Below, piece after piece: positions 7,126-16,153 of a DNA stretch of 54,460 nt. The notes below the pieces were generated by a model that saw only the letters and a program-made list of their open reading frames with translations, had not been told where the DNA came from and ran no database searches. This DNA comes from Paracoccus marinus (lineage in GTDB: Bacteria; Pseudomonadota; Alphaproteobacteria; Rhodobacterales; Rhodobacteraceae), in assembly GCF_007018965.1 (NCBI RefSeq), contig NZ_VJYZ01000009.1, positions 1 through 54,460 of the forward strand. Reading direction: 5' to 3'. A program made the translations under genes and the position numbers. Every line of letters begins with the position of its first letter. The first letter of the stretch is position 1.

Positions 7126-7623
7126 ATGCGCAAGTTTGAACTCGCCGCCGTCGTTGCTGCCCTTCTCGCCGCGCCCGCGGCTTTCGCTCAGGAGAGCGGG
7201 ACAGGCGGGCAGGCTGGCCACATGGCGGGACAGGGAGGTCCCATGCCCGACCTGTCGATCCTCCCGCAGGGCTGCCAGGACGCCATCCAGCAGTCCGGGA
7301 TGCCGGGGATGATGCAGGGCATGGACATGTCCGCCATGATGGGAGGCATGGAGGGCATGGATGAGGCCCAGCAAGCCTCCATGCAGGCCATGATGGAGAT
7401 GAACGGTCCGATGATGGCCACCCACACCATCGAGGATCCCGACCTCGCCTTCCACTGCGGGATGATCGCGCATCATGCGGGCGCCATCGCCATGGCAGAA
7501 GTCGAGCTGAAGTATGGCGACGATGAGGAGTCGAAAGCGATGGCTCAGAAGATCATCGACGCCCAAGGCCCGGAAATCGAGGAGATGACCGCCTGGGTCG
7601 AGGAGAACGCGGGCCAGCAGTAA
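7126..7623 (+). CDS. DUF305 family periplasmic protein
   Basis: 165 aa with a clear signal peptide (ending AAPAAFA, about residue 22). A Met/Gly-rich segment (GMPGMMQGMDMSAMMGGMEGMD) may bind Cu+. The DUF305 signature is GMIAHHAGAIAMAEVEL with a later IIDAQGPEIEEMTAW. DUF305 proteins are ferritin-like helical proteins frequent in copper clusters; biochemistry is limited. A strong AAGGAGA ribosome site lies before ATG 7126. A hairpin follows the stop. Confidence 0.9.
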   Translation: MRKFELAAVVAALLAAPAAFAQESGTGGQAGHMAGQGGPMPDLSILPQGCQDAIQQSGMPGMMQGMDMSAMMGGMEGMDEAQQASMQAMMEMNGPMMATHTIEDPDLAFHCGMIAHHAGAIAMAEVELKYGDDEESKAMAQKIIDAQGPEIEEMTAWVEENAGQQ

Positions 7624-7630
7624 GGACTCG

Positions 7631-7659
7631 GGCCGCCGGAGCTTGGAGCTGCGGCGGCC
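7631..7659 (+). terminator. GC-rich stem-loop after the DUF305 gene
   Basis: GGCCGCCG (7631-7638) pairs with CGGCGGCC (7652-7659) around a 13-base loop, 8 bp after the DUF305 stop. There is no T tract, so it may attenuate transcription or protect the transcript end rather than terminate fully before the CDF gene. Confidence 0.5.
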
Positions 7660-7707
7660 TCAACGACCGCGACGATGCATGATGCGCGGTCAGCAGGAGG
7701 CGAACCC

Positions 7708-8695
7708 ATGTCGATGTCTCACGGCAGCCATACGGGCCACCTGCCCGCGAGCGGTGATCGCAAAGCGCTTGTCATCTCCGGCTGGCTCACCGGCCTTTAC
7801 TTCATCGTTGAACTCGGGATCGGCATCTGGACGGGCTCGGTCGCCGTCATGTCGGATGCCTTCCACACCTTCTCGGCCGTCGGCGGCGTGCTCATCGCCT
7901 TTGTCGCCATGCGCCTGAGCGAGCGGAAGTCCAGCCCGGCGCGCACCTTCGGCTACATTCGCGCGGAGATCCTCGGCGCCCTCTTCAACGGCCTCTTTCT
8001 CGTCGGAATGGCCATTTTCGTGCTGTGGATGGGCGCGATGCGCCTCATGGAGCCGATCGAGTTGGCCACCACGCCGATGCTGATCGCAGCAGCGGGGGGC
8101 ATCGCCACCGAGCTTGTCGCCCTCTGGCTCCTGTACGAGCGCCAGAAGGACAACCTGAACATGCGGGGCGCCTACTGGCACATCCTGCAGACGTTCGTCG
8201 GCAGCTTCCTCATCATCATCTCGGCCCTGGTGATCCGCTTTACCGGCTTCCTCGCCGTCGACCCGCTGCTCGGCATGGCCTTCGGACTGGTGCTGCTCTG
8301 GGCTTCCTTGGGGCATCCTGCGCGAGTCGCTGCACATCCTGCTGCAAGGCACGCCGGAGGACCTGGATCTCGAGGCTGTGATCGCGGCCATTCGGGAGCT
8401 GGAGGGCGTGACGGACGTGCATCACGTCCATGCCTGGAGCCCGACGTCCGGGCGCAACGTGTTCTCGAGCCACGTCTGCGTTCGAGACTGGCAGGATGGC
8501 GAGCGGGTGCTGAGGGAGGTGAACAACCTCCTGCGCGACCGGTTCAAGGTCTACTTCTCGACCACGCAGATCGAGGAATACTGCCTTGCCGTTGAGGAGG
8601 GAGCTGCCGAGATCGATGTTACGCGGCCGAAGGCGAAGTCCCGGCAGGCCGTGCGGGCGAGACCGGAAGAAGGGAGCGCCCAGCATGAACACTGA
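7708..8695 (+). pseudogene. Cation diffusion facilitator (CzcD-like) with a single-base frameshift
   Basis: The N-terminal part from ATG 7708 (AGGAGG at 7695-7700) shows a His-containing start (MSMSHGSHTGH) and CDF transmembrane helices with the HxxxD-type zinc site (MSDAFHTFSAVGG). At about 8305-8312 the frame breaks: SWG-ILRESLHILLQGTPED is recovered only by removing one T from the TT of CTTCCTTGGGG. The frame from there to 8695 gives the cytoplasmic domain (VTDVHHVHAW, SSHVCV). The total of 988 nt is one base over a multiple of three. CDF proteins export Zn2+/Co2+/Cd2+. This is either a real pseudogene or a sequencing error. Confidence 0.85.
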
Positions 8696-8724
8696 CGCCG
8701 CGGCTTCCGCCTGGCGGCTTACTC

Positions 8725-8755
8725 TTGACCTTCCAACGACAGGAAGGTGCAGGAC
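8725..8755 (+). promoter_or_regulatory. CueR/HmrR-type copper-responsive promoter and operator
   Basis: ACCTTCC (8728-8734), 7 bp, GGAAGGT (8742-8748) is a perfect dyad of the type bound by CueR and HmrR. The -35 TTGACC (8725-8730) and a weak -10 CAGGAC (8750-8755) are 19 bp apart, the spacing that MerR-family activators untwist. It lies about 40 bp upstream of the Cu+ ATPase gene. No MerR-family gene is in this window, so the regulator acts in trans. Confidence 0.85.
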
Positions 8756-8794
8756 GAATGAGGACGATTCTCGGGCACTTCCCGGACGAGGTAC

Positions 8795-11269
8795 ATGATG
8801 GCCAGCAAGAGCAAAGACCAACACCCTGCCCCCCTCCACATGGAGAGCAGTTCTCGCGTCGGCGGCCATGAGCATCGCGGGCCGGGACATTCTCACGAAC
8901 ACGGGCATGCTCACTCGGGGCACCACGGGACGGAGCATTCGCACGCTGCGGAGGCGACTCCGACAGACAGCGTGCATCGGGTCAAGGACCCGGTCTGCGG
9001 CATGATGGTCGATCCCCATGCGACGCAGCACAAGGCCGAGCATGCGGGGCGGCCGTATTACTTCTGCTCGGCCGGATGCCGCGCGAAGTTCCTGGCCGAG
9101 CCGGACCGCTACCTCGACCCGGCCGCTGCGGCGGCAAAGGCCGAGCCCGTGCCCGAGGGGACGATCTACACCTGTCCCATGCACCCAGAGATCCGGCAGG
9201 TGGGGCCGGGATCCTGCCCGATCTGCGGCATGGGGCTGGAGCCTGTGCTGGTCAGCCTCGAGGCGGAGCCCAATCTCGAACTGATCGATATGCGGCGCCG
9301 CTTCTGGATCGGGCTGGTGCTGACGGTCCCTGTATTCATTCTGGAAATGGGCGGCCATTTCCTCGGGCTGGACCGCTACATCGATCAGCAGACCTCGAAC
9401 TGGATCCAGCTGCTCTTCGCGACCCCGGTCGTCCTGTGGGCCGGGTGGCCCTTCTTCCAGCGCGGCTGGCAGTCGCTGGTCACGCGCAATCTCAACATGT
9501 TCACCCTGATCGCCATGGGCACGGGGGCGGCGTGGATCTACAGCGTCGTTGCGACGCTCGCGCCAGACATCTTCCCGGACGCCTTCCGCCAGCATGACGG
9601 GTCGGTCGCGGTTTATTTCGAAGCCGCAGCGGTCATCACCGTGCTCGTGCTGCTCGGACAGGTGCTGGAACTCCGGGCGCGGGAAAGCACCAGCGGCGCA
9701 ATCCGGGCGCTGCTCGATCTCGCCCCGAAAACCGCACGGGTCATCCGTGATGACGGCACCGAAGAAGAGGTGCAGCTCGACACTGTCCATGTCGGCGACC
9801 GCCTGCGGGTGCGGCCGGGCGAGAAGGTGCCCGTGGATGGCGAGGTGCTGGAAGGCCGCAGCGCCGTCGACGAGTCGATGGTGACGGGCGAATCCATGCC
9901 GGTGACCAAGGAGGTCGGCTCGCGGGCGATCGGGGGGACCATGAACCAGTCCGGCGCGCTGGTGATCGAGGCCCGCAAGGTCGGACGCGACACCATGCTG
10001 TCGCAGATCGTCCAGCTTGTCGCAGAGGCACAGCGCAGCCGTGCCCCGATCCAGCGACTTGCCGACCAGGTGTCGGGCTGGTTCGTGCCGGCGGTGATCG
10101 TGGTCGCGGTGCTCGCCTTCATCGCCTGGTCGATCTGGGGCCCGGAGCCGCGCTTCGCCTATGCGCTGGTCGTGGCGGTTTCGGTCCTGATCATCGCCTG
10201 CCCCTGCGCGCTGGGTCTGGCGACGCCGATGTCGATCATGTTCGGCGTCGGCCGCGGCGCGCAGAATGGCGTCCTGATCAAGAACGCCGAGGCGCTCGAG
10301 CACATGGAGAAGGTCGACACGATCATCGTCGACAAGACCGGCACACTGACGGAGGGGCGTCCCGCCGTCACGGCCATCGTTCCCGCTGCCGGTCTTACCG
10401 AGGAGGAGGTGCTGCGCCTGGCCGCCAGCGTCGAGCGGGCGAGCGAGCATCCGCTGGCGCTCGCCATCGTGCGCGCGGCAGAGGAGCGGGGGATCGCGAC
10501 CGCACCGGTTGCGGATTTCGACTCGCCGACCGGGAAGGGCGCCTATGGCACGGTCGAGGGCAAGCGCATTCCCCTCGGCAACGCAAACTTCCTGGCCGAA
10601 GAAGGGGTCGATGTGACGCCGCTGGCCGCGCAGGCTGACCGGCTGCGCCAAGACGGGGCGACCGCGATCTTCATGGGCGTGGACGGAGAGGTCGCCGCAA
10701 TCTTCGCCATCGCCGATCCGGTCAAGCCCTCCACGCCTGAAGCGCTTGCCGCGCTGAAGGCCCAAGGCATCCGCGTGGTCATGCTCACCGGCGACAACTG
10801 GACCACAGCGAAGGCGGTCGCCCGACAGCTAGGCATCGACGAGGTCGAGGCGGAGGTCCTGCCGGACCAGAAGAGCGAGGTCGTGCAGCGGCACAAGGCG
10901 GCGGGCGAGGTGGTGGCGATGGCGGGCGACGGCGTCAACGATGCCCCTGCGCTCGCGGCCGCGGATGTCGGCATCGCCATGGGCACCGGCACCGACGTGG
11001 CGATGGAGAGCGCGGGCGTCACCCTCCTGAAGGGCGATCTCACCGGCATTGTTCGGGCGCGGCGACTGTCTCAGGCGGTGATGCGCAACATCCGCCAGAA
11101 CCTTTTCTTCGCCTTCATCTACAACGCGCTCGGTATCCCGATCGCCGCGGGGGTGCTTTATCCGTTCTTCGGCATCCTGCTGTCGCCGATCATCGCGGCA
11201 GCCGCCATGGCGCTATCCTCGGTCAGCGTGATCGCGAATGCGTCTCGGCTGCGGGGCGTGAAGCTGTGA
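8795..11269 (+). CDS. copA: Cu+-exporting P1B-type ATPase with His-rich, YHS and CPMHP metal-binding N-terminus
   Basis: 824-aa inner-membrane pump that exports Cu+ (or Ag+) to the periplasm using ATP. Order of parts: His-rich tail (residues 13-50, [13 protein letters not shown]), YHS-type domain ([11 protein letters not shown], about 64-110), heavy-metal-binding domain (YTCPMHPE and [10 protein letters not shown], 125-150), transmembrane helices, actuator loop with TGES, ion-transport motif CPC (Cys469-Cys471), phosphorylation site DKTGT (Asp513), HP motif (SEHPLALAI) and GDGxNDAPAL hinge. It lacks the classical N-terminal GMxCxxC domain. A CueR-type operator lies just upstream. The gene is intact and is probably the main effector of the island. 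Confidence 0.95.
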   Translation: MMASKSKDQHPAPLHMESSSRVGGHEHRGPGHSHEHGHAHSGHHGTEHSHAAEATPTDSVHRVKDPVCGMMVDPHATQHKAEHAGRPYYFCSAGCRAKFLAEPDRYLDPAAAAAKAEPVPEGTIYTCPMHPEIRQVGPGSCPICGMGLEPVLVSLEAEPNLELIDMRRRFWIGLVLTVPVFILEMGGHFLGLDRYIDQQTSNWIQLLFATPVVLWAGWPFFQRGWQSLVTRNLNMFTLIAMGTGAAWIYSVVATLAPDIFPDAFRQHDGSVAVYFEAAAVITVLVLLGQVLELRARESTSGAIRALLDLAPKTARVIRDDGTEEEVQLDTVHVGDRLRVRPGEKVPVDGEVLEGRSAVDESMVTGESMPVTKEVGSRAIGGTMNQSGALVIEARKVGRDTMLSQIVQLVAEAQRSRAPIQRLADQVSGWFVPAVIVVAVLAFIAWSIWGPEPRFAYALVVAVSVLIIACPCALGLATPMSIMFGVGRGAQNGVLIKNAEALEHMEKVDTIIVDKTGTLTEGRPAVTAIVPAAGLTEEEVLRLAASVERASEHPLALAIVRAAEERGIATAPVADFDSPTGKGAYGTVEGKRIPLGNANFLAEEGVDVTPLAAQADRLRQDGATAIFMGVDGEVAAIFAIADPVKPSTPEALAALKAQGIRVVMLTGDNWTTAKAVARQLGIDEVEAEVLPDQKSEVVQRHKAAGEVVAMAGDGVNDAPALAAADVGIAMGTGTDVAMESAGVTLLKGDLTGIVRARRLSQAVMRNIRQNLFFAFIYNALGIPIAAGVLYPFFGILLSPIIAAAAMALSSVSVIANASRLRGVKL

Positions 11270-11415
11270 TGTCCGGGTGGCATCGTGGGCCGTTCCCGCG
11301 AGCGCATCTGACAGGCGACATCTTGCCGCGGGACGCCGGCGCATTCTCACCCGTTCGTGGGTCGCGCTCCGGACTAGCCGGTGAGATCATGGAGTCCACG
11401 AAGAAAGGTTTGACG

Positions 11416-11901
11416 ATGCGGAACGATCACACCATCGGCCGGCGGGCCGTTCTCGCGGCCGCCGCCGCACTTCCGTTCCTGCTGTCGATGCCGGCGTGGG
11501 CGCGGGCCGAGGCCCTGCCGCTCGTGACCGTCACCAAGGATCCGTCCTGCGGCTGCTGCGACGGCTGGATCGCGCATATCGAAGCCGCGGGCTTTCCGGT
11601 GCGGGTCGTGGACTCGGACGACGTGTTCAGCCTCAAGGAGCGGCTCGGCGTGCCGGCCGAGCTGACCTCCTGCCATACGGCCGAGGTGGACGGCTATGTG
11701 GTGGAGGGTCATGTGCCAGCTGCCGCGATCCGCCGCCTGCTGGCCGAGCGGCCCTCCGGGACGGGACTTGCCGTTCCCGGAATGCCTGCCGGCTCGCCCG
11801 GCATGGATTTTTCCGGGGTCGAACCCGAGCCCTATGAAGTGCTCCTGTTCGGTCCGACCACCCAGACCTTCGGGCGCTACCTCGGCGCGCAGGAAATCTG
11901 A
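11416..11901 (+). CDS. DUF411 metal-binding protein, copy 2
   Basis: 161 aa, exported. The N-terminus GRRAVLAAAAALPFLLSMPAWA looks like a Tat-type signal. The metal motif is KDPSCGCCDGW, followed by SCHTAEVDGYVVEGHVPAAAI and PGMPAGSPGMDF. It follows the Cu+ ATPase and probably receives or scavenges exported copper (inference). ATG 11416 was chosen over 11389 and over the long upstream extension because the signal peptide starts here. It differs enough from copy 1 that the two are not a recent duplication. Confidence 0.88.
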   Translation: MRNDHTIGRRAVLAAAAALPFLLSMPAWARAEALPLVTVTKDPSCGCCDGWIAHIEAAGFPVRVVDSDDVFSLKERLGVPAELTSCHTAEVDGYVVEGHVPAAAIRRLLAERPSGTGLAVPGMPAGSPGMDFSGVEPEPYEVLLFGPTTQTFGRYLGAQEI

Positions 11902-12026
11902 GCCAGGCGCCTCCACATGACCGTCCACCTTGCCGCCGATCCGATGCAGCTCAAGCCGCGAGCGATGGCCCTTGCCCGCGTCAGCAGCGCATCAGCCCGG
12001 CTCGACACCGAGAAGGCAGGTGGCTC

Positions 12027-12437
12027 ATGAGCGGGCGCTTCAGAGTTGCGTTCGCGGCGAGATGCGGCCGATTGCGCCAGTTCGCGATCGGCATCCTGTT
12101 GCTTGCCATCAGCTCCCTCGTTCTGCAGGGCGTAGCGCATGCCAGCCCGACCGGACACGCCCTCCACCGCGAACAGAGCGCGGCCACGGCGAGCCACTGC
12201 GGCCAACATCACCTGCCCGGCGATCACGGGGCAGAGACATCTGCAGGCTGCGAGAGTGATGACGGCGGCCAGATGCTGGCCGACTGCTGTCAGACCTGTC
12301 TGATCGCCGCCGTTCCCGTCGGGCCGCTGACGTTCGGGCCGTCCGTGAATGGTGAACTGTTCAGGGTCATGCACCGTGACCCGTGGGAACGATCCCCCGA
12401 AGGAATCCTGAGGCCGCCTCGTCTGATTGCTGCGTGA
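12027..12437 (+). CDS. CopL-like small periplasmic protein, copy 2
   Basis: 136 aa. A hydrophobic signal (FAIGILLLAISSLVLQGVAHA, about residues 19-39) precedes a His/Cys-rich mature region (HALHREQ, HCGQHHLPGDHG) and a MLADCCQTCLIAAVP motif, then a basic tail. It shares its layout with the gene at 6162-6578, including the CC-x2/3-C motif near two thirds of the length. It is probably a periplasmic copper-binding accessory protein and may influence copper-operon expression, as proposed for CopL. It sits between a DUF411 gene and the DUF305-propeller gene on the same strand. Confidence 0.65.
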   Translation: MSGRFRVAFAARCGRLRQFAIGILLLAISSLVLQGVAHASPTGHALHREQSAATASHCGQHHLPGDHGAETSAGCESDDGGQMLADCCQTCLIAAVPVGPLTFGPSVNGELFRVMHRDPWERSPEGILRPPRLIAA

Positions 12438-12548
12438 CGGCCGCTCCGGCGCGACCGCCGGCAGCGCGCACTTCGAGCCCAGACGAACTTTCGGAGACCC
12501 GCGTCCGCGAATGTGACGCCGGCCCTCCGGTGCCAAGGATGAAAACCC

Positions 12549-14074
12549 ATGAACCGAACTGCAATCGTTCTTTCCGTCAGCCTGCTGGCGGGCCTGCCGG
12601 GCGCTGCTCTTGCCCAGGCCGAACATGATACCCACCACCCGGGAACCCCGCCCGCCCAAGCGGAACAGGCTCCCGCGCCCACATCTCCCTCGGACCGGAT
12701 GCCCGGCATGCAGGGCATCCCCGAGCATGGCCAGGCCATGATGCAGGCGATGCAGCAAATGATGCAGGGGGGCATGCACGGCGGAATGGCCGCACCCGGC
12801 GCTGACGGCGCCCCAACGAGCCATTCCAGCGCTCCCGACTTCACGCAGGCCTACGTCGCCGCGATGAATGAAATGCACGGACCGATGATGGAAGGCGTGA
12901 TGGCCGGCGATCCGGATGTCGCCTTCGTCCGGGGCATGATCCCGCATCATCAGGGTGCGATCGACATGGCGAAGATCGTCCAGCAATACGGCGACGATCC
13001 GCAGACCAGGGAGTGGGCGGACCAGATCATCGCGGCGCAGGAAGGCGAGATCGTCGAAATGCAGGCCTGGCTGGCGACGAACGCCGGCGAGGCACCAACC
13101 GCCCTCGGTCAGACCGGCGGGACCGTCTACTCCGCCAACGAGGGCGGCAATTCGATCAGCGCCATCGATCTCGGCACGGGTTCGGTCGAGACCGTTGACG
13201 TCGGCGTGTCGCCGCACAATGTCGATCTGACGCCGGACGGAATCTGCTGCTGGCGGTCGGGAGCCCTGCCGCCGATCACGCGCACGGATCGGATGACGAT
13301 GGACATGCCGACACCGATGCGGGCGGAGGGGTCCTGGTGGTGCTCGATCCGGAGCGACTGTCGCAGCCCGTCGCCACTGTGGAAGTCGGCGCGCATCCGG
13401 CGCATGTCGTCGCCGACCGCAGCGGGCGCGCCTATGCTTCGCTGTCCGGCGGGAACGAGATTGCGGTCGTCGATCTCGCACAGGCCGAAGTCATCGAGCG
13501 CATCGCGACCGGCGCCTATCCGCACGGGCTGCGCCTCAGCCCGGATGAGAGCGAGATCTATGTGGCCAATGTCGAGGACGGCTCGGTCTCCGTCATCGAC
13601 ACGCAGGACCTGACGGAAGTTGCGCGCATTCCGGTGGGCGCAGCGCCTGTTCAGGTCGGGTTCACGCCGTCTGGCGATCAGGTCTACGTCTCGCTGCGCG
13701 ACGAGAACCGGGTGGCCGTCATCGACACCTCGTCCCGGCAGGTGACGAACAGGATCGACGTCGGGCCGAACCCGATCCAGATGTTCGCGACCCCCGATGG
13801 AGCCTACGTCTACGTGGCCAATCAGGGCACCGACGCGGAGCCGAACGACACGGTGTCCGTGATCGACACGGCGACGGGAGAGGTCGTGAAGACGATCACC
13901 ACCGGGGGTGGCGCCCATGGCGTGTCGGCATCGGCCGACGGGGCTTACGTGTTCGTGACCAACATTGCGGACGACACAGTGTCGATCATCGATGTCGAGA
14001 GCCAGGACGTGGTGAGGACGGTGCCGGTCGGCGATCGGCCGAATGGCATCGTCTACGGCGACTCGAGCCGCTAA
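12549..14074 (+). pseudogene. DUF305-YVTN beta-propeller fusion with a single-base frameshift
   Basis: The signal peptide (residues 1-23) and Met/His-rich DUF305 part (GMIPHHQGAIDMAK, QIIAAQEGEIVEMQAW) are followed by the start of a YVTN propeller (GGTVYSANEGGNSISAIDL). At about 13240 the frame breaks: LLLAVGSPAADHAHGSD continues only one frame over, and the remaining propeller repeats run 13245-14074 (EIYVANVEDGSVSVIDT, YVYVANQGTD, YVFVTNIADDTVSIIDV). One missing A in GGAATCTG would restore a gene of about 508 codons. The 1526-nt length is one base short of a multiple of three. The intact protein would be a periplasmic metal-binding propeller; the split copy may be inactive. Confidence 0.8.
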
Positions 14075-14081
14075 GGAGTTC

Positions 14082-14109
14082 GGCGCCGGAGCGGTCCAGC
14101 TCCGGCGCC
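14082..14109 (+). terminator. Strong hairpin after the DUF305-propeller gene
   Basis: GGCGCCGGAGC (14082-14092), loop GGTCCA, GCTCCGGCGCC (14099-14109) form an 11-bp perfect stem a few bases after the stop. There is no T run. It probably marks the end of the copper transcript. The remaining gap to 14253 holds no supportable gene. Confidence 0.6.
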
Positions 14110-14253
14110 AGACTTGGAGGCAGGGATATCATGTCCGCCTACACGGCCAGCGCCGGTCTGCGCGGAAGTGCAGGGCTTCTCCAAACGGTACTGGGTGCAT
14201 CGGAATTGCCGCCGCCATCGCCCTCGTGGCTATCCAAGAGGTGAGAAGAGACA

Positions 14254-14856
14254 ATGAGACTGATAGTGTTCGGACCACCAGGAGCAGGGAAGGGAACGCA
14301 GGCGCAGCGCCTGGCCGAACGCCACTCGATCCCTCAGCTTTCTACAGGAGATATGCTGCGCGCTGCTGTGACCGAAGGCACCGAAACCGGGCGGCGGGTC
14401 GACGCGATCATGGATCGCGGCGAACTCGTACCCGACGATGTGGTCAACCAGATGGTATCCGACCGGATCGATCAAGAGGATTGGCGCAAAGGGTTCATTC
14501 TCGACGGCTTTCCCCGGACAGTCGCGCAGGCGGAGTCCCTGACCGCCATGCTGGAGCAAAGGGGTGTCAGAATTGACGCAGTCATCGAACTGAAGGTCGA
14601 TGAGACCTCGCTGGTCGAGCGAATGGAAAAGCGCGTCGCCGATACGCTGGCCGCTGGCGGCACGGCTCGCAGCGACGACAATCGGGATACCTTTGTCAGA
14701 CGTCTCGACGCATATCGGAACAAGACGGAGCCGCTACTGGACTACTATCGCCGAAGGAGAGAGCTCATTACGGTTGATGGAATGCAGGGCATCGACGACG
14801 TGGCGCGCGAGATTGAGGACGTACTGACCCGGCGATCCTCGGGATCACGACGCTGA
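14254..14856 (+). CDS. adk: Adenylate kinase, short form
   Basis: 200-aa cytoplasmic enzyme that converts ATP + AMP to 2 ADP. Visible parts: Walker A GPPGAGKGT (residues 7-15), AMP-binding STGDMLRAA, FILDGFPRTVAQAE, and a short lid with no four-Cys zinc site. The length fits short-type bacterial Adk. Alphaproteobacteria normally carry adk in the ribosomal-protein operon, so this copy, beside copper genes and a prophage, is probably a second, accessory gene (inference). A purine-rich GAGAAGAGA precedes ATG 14254. It is intact. Confidence 0.9.
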   Translation: MRLIVFGPPGAGKGTQAQRLAERHSIPQLSTGDMLRAAVTEGTETGRRVDAIMDRGELVPDDVVNQMVSDRIDQEDWRKGFILDGFPRTVAQAESLTAMLEQRGVRIDAVIELKVDETSLVERMEKRVADTLAAGGTARSDDNRDTFVRRLDAYRNKTEPLLDYYRRRRELITVDGMQGIDDVAREIEDVLTRRSSGSRR

Positions 14857-14979
14857 TCCTGATCCTGGCGACAAGGAACGGTGAGGGACACCACCAGGCC
14901 GCTGCGTCCAGCGATCGATCGGCATGCTGCCTGCCGCCATATTGGTGCGGATTGCAGACCGCAGGCGCTCAGGCTCTTG

Positions 14980-15243
14980 CTAGCTTGTCTCAGGAGAGCA
15001 GGCCCGAGCCTGCTCTCTCATCACTGCGTAGTCGGTCAGCATTTCCGCGATGATCGAGCCTTCCGGCAACCACGCCAGTTCGTCGGCGGCCCGCGTCTGT
15101 AACTCCTGACCATATTCCACGACCGGCGGACAAAGTGCCATGATCCTTTGTTCAGAACCGACCGTCGCGCAGCCGGTCAGCAAGCTCGTCGCGATTGCGA
15201 GGGCGGCGAGCCGCCGCCTCCAGCATCCGGCGTTGGGCATCAT
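14980..15243 (-). CDS. Outer-membrane spanin lipoprotein (Rz1-like)
   Basis: 87 aa. A lipoprotein signal (LAALAIATSLLTGCAT, Cys at the lipobox) is followed by a short Pro-containing, mostly helical stretch. The gene overlaps the end of the inner-membrane spanin gene in a different frame, the classic Rz/Rz1 arrangement. Together the pair fuses inner and outer membranes at the last step of host lysis. GGAGAAG lies just before ATGATG at 15243. A 9-bp stem-loop (14994-15017) overlaps the end of the gene. Confidence 0.75.
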   Translation of the reverse strand: MMPNAGCWRRRLAALAIATSLLTGCATVGSEQRIMALCPPVVEYGQELQTRAADELAWLPEGSIIAEMLTDYAVMREQARACSPETS

Positions 15244-15409
15244 TGATCTTCTCCGTGGTCTCATAGCGTTCGGCGAGGCGGCCAGTGCGCTCGCCGGAAC
15301 GCCGGAGCGCGAGCAGGAACAGAAGCACGCTGAAGCCAACGGCGCCGTAGCGCAGCGCGGCCCGCATCCATGGGCTGGCGGCAATGCCGCCCAGCAGCGC
15401 GGCGATCAT
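15152..15409 (-). CDS. Inner-membrane spanin (Rz-like)
   Basis: 85 aa with one N-terminal membrane segment (ALRYGAVGFSVLLFLLALRR, about residues 18-37) and a charged helical tail (RTGRLAERYETTEKINDAQRRM) suited to a coiled coil in the periplasm. ATG overlaps the endolysin stop by 4 bp and its 3' part overlaps the Rz1-like gene by about 90 bp. Function follows from topology and position in the lysis cassette; the sequence alone is not family-diagnostic. Confidence 0.7.
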   Translation of the reverse strand: MIAALLGGIAASPWMRAALRYGAVGFSVLLFLLALRRSGERTGRLAERYETTEKINDAQRRMLEAAARRPRNRDELADRLRDGRF

Positions 15410-16080
15410 CGACGCCCCCGCTTCCAGTCGTCGAGCCGCGCGTAGATGGTCACGACGATGCCAACGAGTGCCACGGCGATGAACACCCAGCGCAGCGTTT
15501 CGAGATAGGACACAAGCGGCAGGATGGCGGTCTGGGTCTCGGCAAGGACGTCTCGAGCCACCTCGACGCCCGCCGCGCCCAGCGTCGCCACACCGGCCGC
15601 TCCGCCACCCTTCATGGTGCGGCTCTGCGCCAGCACTTCGCGCGCCGGCGGGGTTTCGGCAGCGAAGGGAGTCGGCCGGACCGGGAAGCGCTCGCCCCAC
15701 TGCCGTGCCGGGCCGAGATCGACATGGATGAAGCCCGAGCGCGGGTAGAAACCGAAGCCGAGGAACCCCACCGCCCGCGCTGCCGCCTCGAACGCCACCG
15801 GATCGTGGTTCGCCATGGCGATGTCGAAGGCCGCGCCGTCGAGATGTTTCGACCGGGTTGCGCCGCCGACGGCGCGGTTGTGCTCGGAGCTGCGATAGGC
15901 CGAGCGGACGATCAGCGGCTTGCCCAGCCGATCGCGCAGCGCCTGCAGCTTGTCGAGCGCGGGTTCGTTGATCAGCAGCTTGCCGGTCCCTCGGCAGGCG
16001 ATCTCGGCGGGCGAGAAGTTCGGCCAGCGCCAGGCATTCTTCGGCACGTCACGCCAATGGCGGTGGAAGGTCGTGGTCAT
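15406..16080 (-). CDS. Phage endolysin, peptidase M15A type with C-terminal membrane anchor
   Basis: 224 aa. The N-terminal domain shows the M15 zinc pattern: SKHLDGAAFDIA (His-x6-Asp) and GFIHVDLGP (second His). It cleaves peptide crosslinks of peptidoglycan at lysis. A membrane segment near the C-terminus (WVFIAVALVGIVVTIYA) is unusual for a soluble endolysin and suggests a tethered form or holin-like behaviour (inference). ATG 16080 has GGAGG just upstream and avoids the longer N-terminus that would read through a terminator hairpin. Confidence 0.85.
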   Translation of the reverse strand: MTTTFHRHWRDVPKNAWRWPNFSPAEIACRGTGKLLINEPALDKLQALRDRLGKPLIVRSAYRSSEHNRAVGGATRSKHLDGAAFDIAMANHDPVAFEAAARAVGFLGFGFYPRSGFIHVDLGPARQWGERFPVRPTPFAAETPPAREVLAQSRTMKGGGAAGVATLGAAGVEVARDVLAETQTAILPLVSYLETLRWVFIAVALVGIVVTIYARLDDWKRGRR

Positions 16081-16094
16081 GGGGTCCTCCAAAC

Positions 16095-16119
16095 GAAAAA
16101 ACCCGCCTCGAGGGCGGGT
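16095..16119 (-). terminator. Rho-independent terminator on the minus strand
   Basis: Read on the minus strand, ACCCGCC-CTCG-AGGCGGGT is followed directly by a run of T (the A run at 16095-16101 on the plus strand). It is a classic intrinsic terminator, placed between the DUF6127 gene and the endolysin gene. Late transcription must leak through it, be antiterminated, or restart for lysis genes to be expressed. Confidence 0.8.
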
Positions 16120-16153
16120 CATGATGGGCTGACAGATCGGAACGAGACGACGG

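Noticed and set aside
8685..8798. Short plus-strand frame between the CDF and ATPase genes (MNTDAAASAWRL...)
   Set aside because: It runs through the CueR-type promoter and operator; the promoter is better supported than a 37-residue peptide.
8240..10765. 841-codon minus-strand open frame
   Set aside because: It runs antisense to the intact Cu+ ATPase and CDF genes. The length comes from the lack of stops in high-GC DNA, and it has no domain-like motifs.
11917..12030. 37-residue plus-strand frame ending at the start of the second CopL-like gene
   Set aside because: It overlaps the next start in a coupled way and could be a leader peptide, but it has no good ribosome site or conserved pattern I can name.
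14857..14979. tRNA or attachment site at the left prophage edge
   Set aside because: I saw no tRNA-like sequence and no direct repeat shared with the right edge near 51511-51690.
14994..15017. 9-bp stem-loop at the end of the Rz1-like gene as a terminator
   Set aside because: The stem is real but has no T tract and lies inside the coding end; termination is not supported.
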